Assembly (NCBI GenBank): GCA_034440575.1
Contig: JAOTOL010001560.1
Location: forward strand, 62,001-126,000
DNA: 64,000 bases
Direction: 5' to 3'
From: Imbricaverruca yamaguchii
Lineage: Eukaryota; Arthropoda; Thecostraca; Neoverrucidae
Positions 63,448-64,000 of this stretch are shown here, in pieces (the first letter of the stretch is position 1; each line of letters opens with the position of its first letter). A program made the position numbers and the translations under genes. Below the pieces are notes generated by a model. The model was not told the origin of the DNA. It did no database searches and saw only the letters and a program-made list of their open reading frames with translations.

Positions 63448-63674
63448 CAGGGGCGGATTTATACATTTTTATTCGGAAGCAGGACTTGGTTCTGGAGGAA
63501 CGCCGTTTCCCCGGAGCCATTCCTACTCTGAGGGGCGTCATCAGCTGAGAAAAAAAAACTCGTTCAGTGGGTGAGCGAGGAGGGGGGGGGGGCACTCCAG
63601 CGCGATTGAGGGACGCTACATCTCTATCTGACAGGGAGAACATGTCCCCAGTTCCCTGTCTGGATCCGCCAGTG
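63448..63674. mobile_element. hAT-like MITE
   Basis: Ends CAGGGGCGGAT and ATCCGCCAGTG (9 of 11 complementary). Flanks TTTCCAGT and CTTCCTGT agree at 6 of 8. The 227-bp interior is non-coding with a poly-G. It lies ~225 bp upstream of the zinc-finger acceptor. Confidence 0.65.
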
Positions 63675-63900
63675 CTTCCTGTCAAGATATTCATGGATGA
63701 GATTAAAACATACAATGATGCAACTGTTTCACACGATTATTTGTAGTCTAACTGCCGAAGAGCAACATCTGCAGAACTACCGGAAAAGTAAGTATTGCAA
63801 TTCCACTGGATGGGAGGCAAAAGCTCGCAGGACTTGTGACCGGTGGACCGTACGAAATGTCCCTTCCGCTCCTGCTGACATCTGCAACGTGTGCCTACAG

Positions 63901-64000
63901 GAAGGCGTACAACCTGATGATCCACGAGCGATCTCACGACACGGCCAAGTACAGCGCCGACATCTACAAACTGCGCAATGAGCTACAGTCCTGCAACAGG
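63901..64000 (+). CDS. C2H2 zinc-finger protein, exon with second half of finger 1, cut by window edge
   Basis: Follows acceptor GTGTGCCTACAG. The first base completes the Arg codon split by the intron; then KAYNLMIHERSHDTAKYSAD and IYKLRNELQSCNR run to the window end with no stop. HERSH supplies the two zinc-binding histidines of finger 1. In odd-family proteins a second finger would begin soon after, as YSC-x-x-C; here the aligned stretch is YSADIY, with no cysteine at either position. The exon may therefore encode a degenerate second finger, or a different protein with one split finger. Confidence 0.65.

Larger units (their letters stand above)
62196..63900 (+). other. Intron within zinc finger 1
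   Basis: GTGAGC...CCTACAG. The 5' part (to ~62,600) is GC-rich. The 3' part has a diverged SINE fragment and a hAT-like MITE. Confidence 0.6.

Overview
This is animal (metazoan) genomic DNA. It has GT-AG introns, tRNA-derived SINEs, hAT-type MITEs, GC-rich exons in a repeat-laden background, and very abundant (TA)n microsatellites and minisatellites. No prokaryotic operon structure is present. The zinc-finger exons resemble the arthropod drumstick/odd-skipped family, so an arthropod, perhaps a crustacean, is my guess; the species is not determined.

Layout. (1) 887-11,900, + strand: the last seven coding exons and 3' UTR of a ClC-7-type lysosomal H+/Cl- exchanger (helices N onward, both CBS domains). 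Its introns are crowded with SINEs and minisatellites. (2) About 11.9-62 kb: roughly 50 kb with no gene I can recognise. It holds more than a dozen minisatellite arrays (units of about 11-66 bp, up to 2.6 kb long), (TA)n and (CT)n tracts, perfect hairpins and foldbacks, one clean hAT-like MITE, another tRNA-like SINE, and GC-rich islands with CRE palindromes. Most long open frames here are by-products of arrays. (3) 62,086-64,000, + strand: two exons of a C2H2 zinc-finger gene, split inside finger 1 and cut by the window edge.

Main unusual observation. In the ClC-7-like gene, several tandem arrays just upstream of an exon carry mutated copies of that exon's own 3' splice site and first coding bases (exons 4, 5 and 7). 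A further array at the 3' end repeats the stop-codon segment. The introns therefore hold many decoy acceptors. Another array, upstream of exon 6, contains about 23 CACGTG E-box cores, notable in a lysosomal gene. A second lead is a 65-bp-armed inverted repeat at 52.1-52.3 kb whose loop contains a degenerate hammerhead-ribozyme-like core.

Together, the window is the 3' half of a housekeeping endolysosomal transporter gene, then a long array-rich intergenic region, then the start of what may be a developmental transcription-factor gene. All calls come from reading the sequence by eye; homologies are from memory of family motifs and were not searched.
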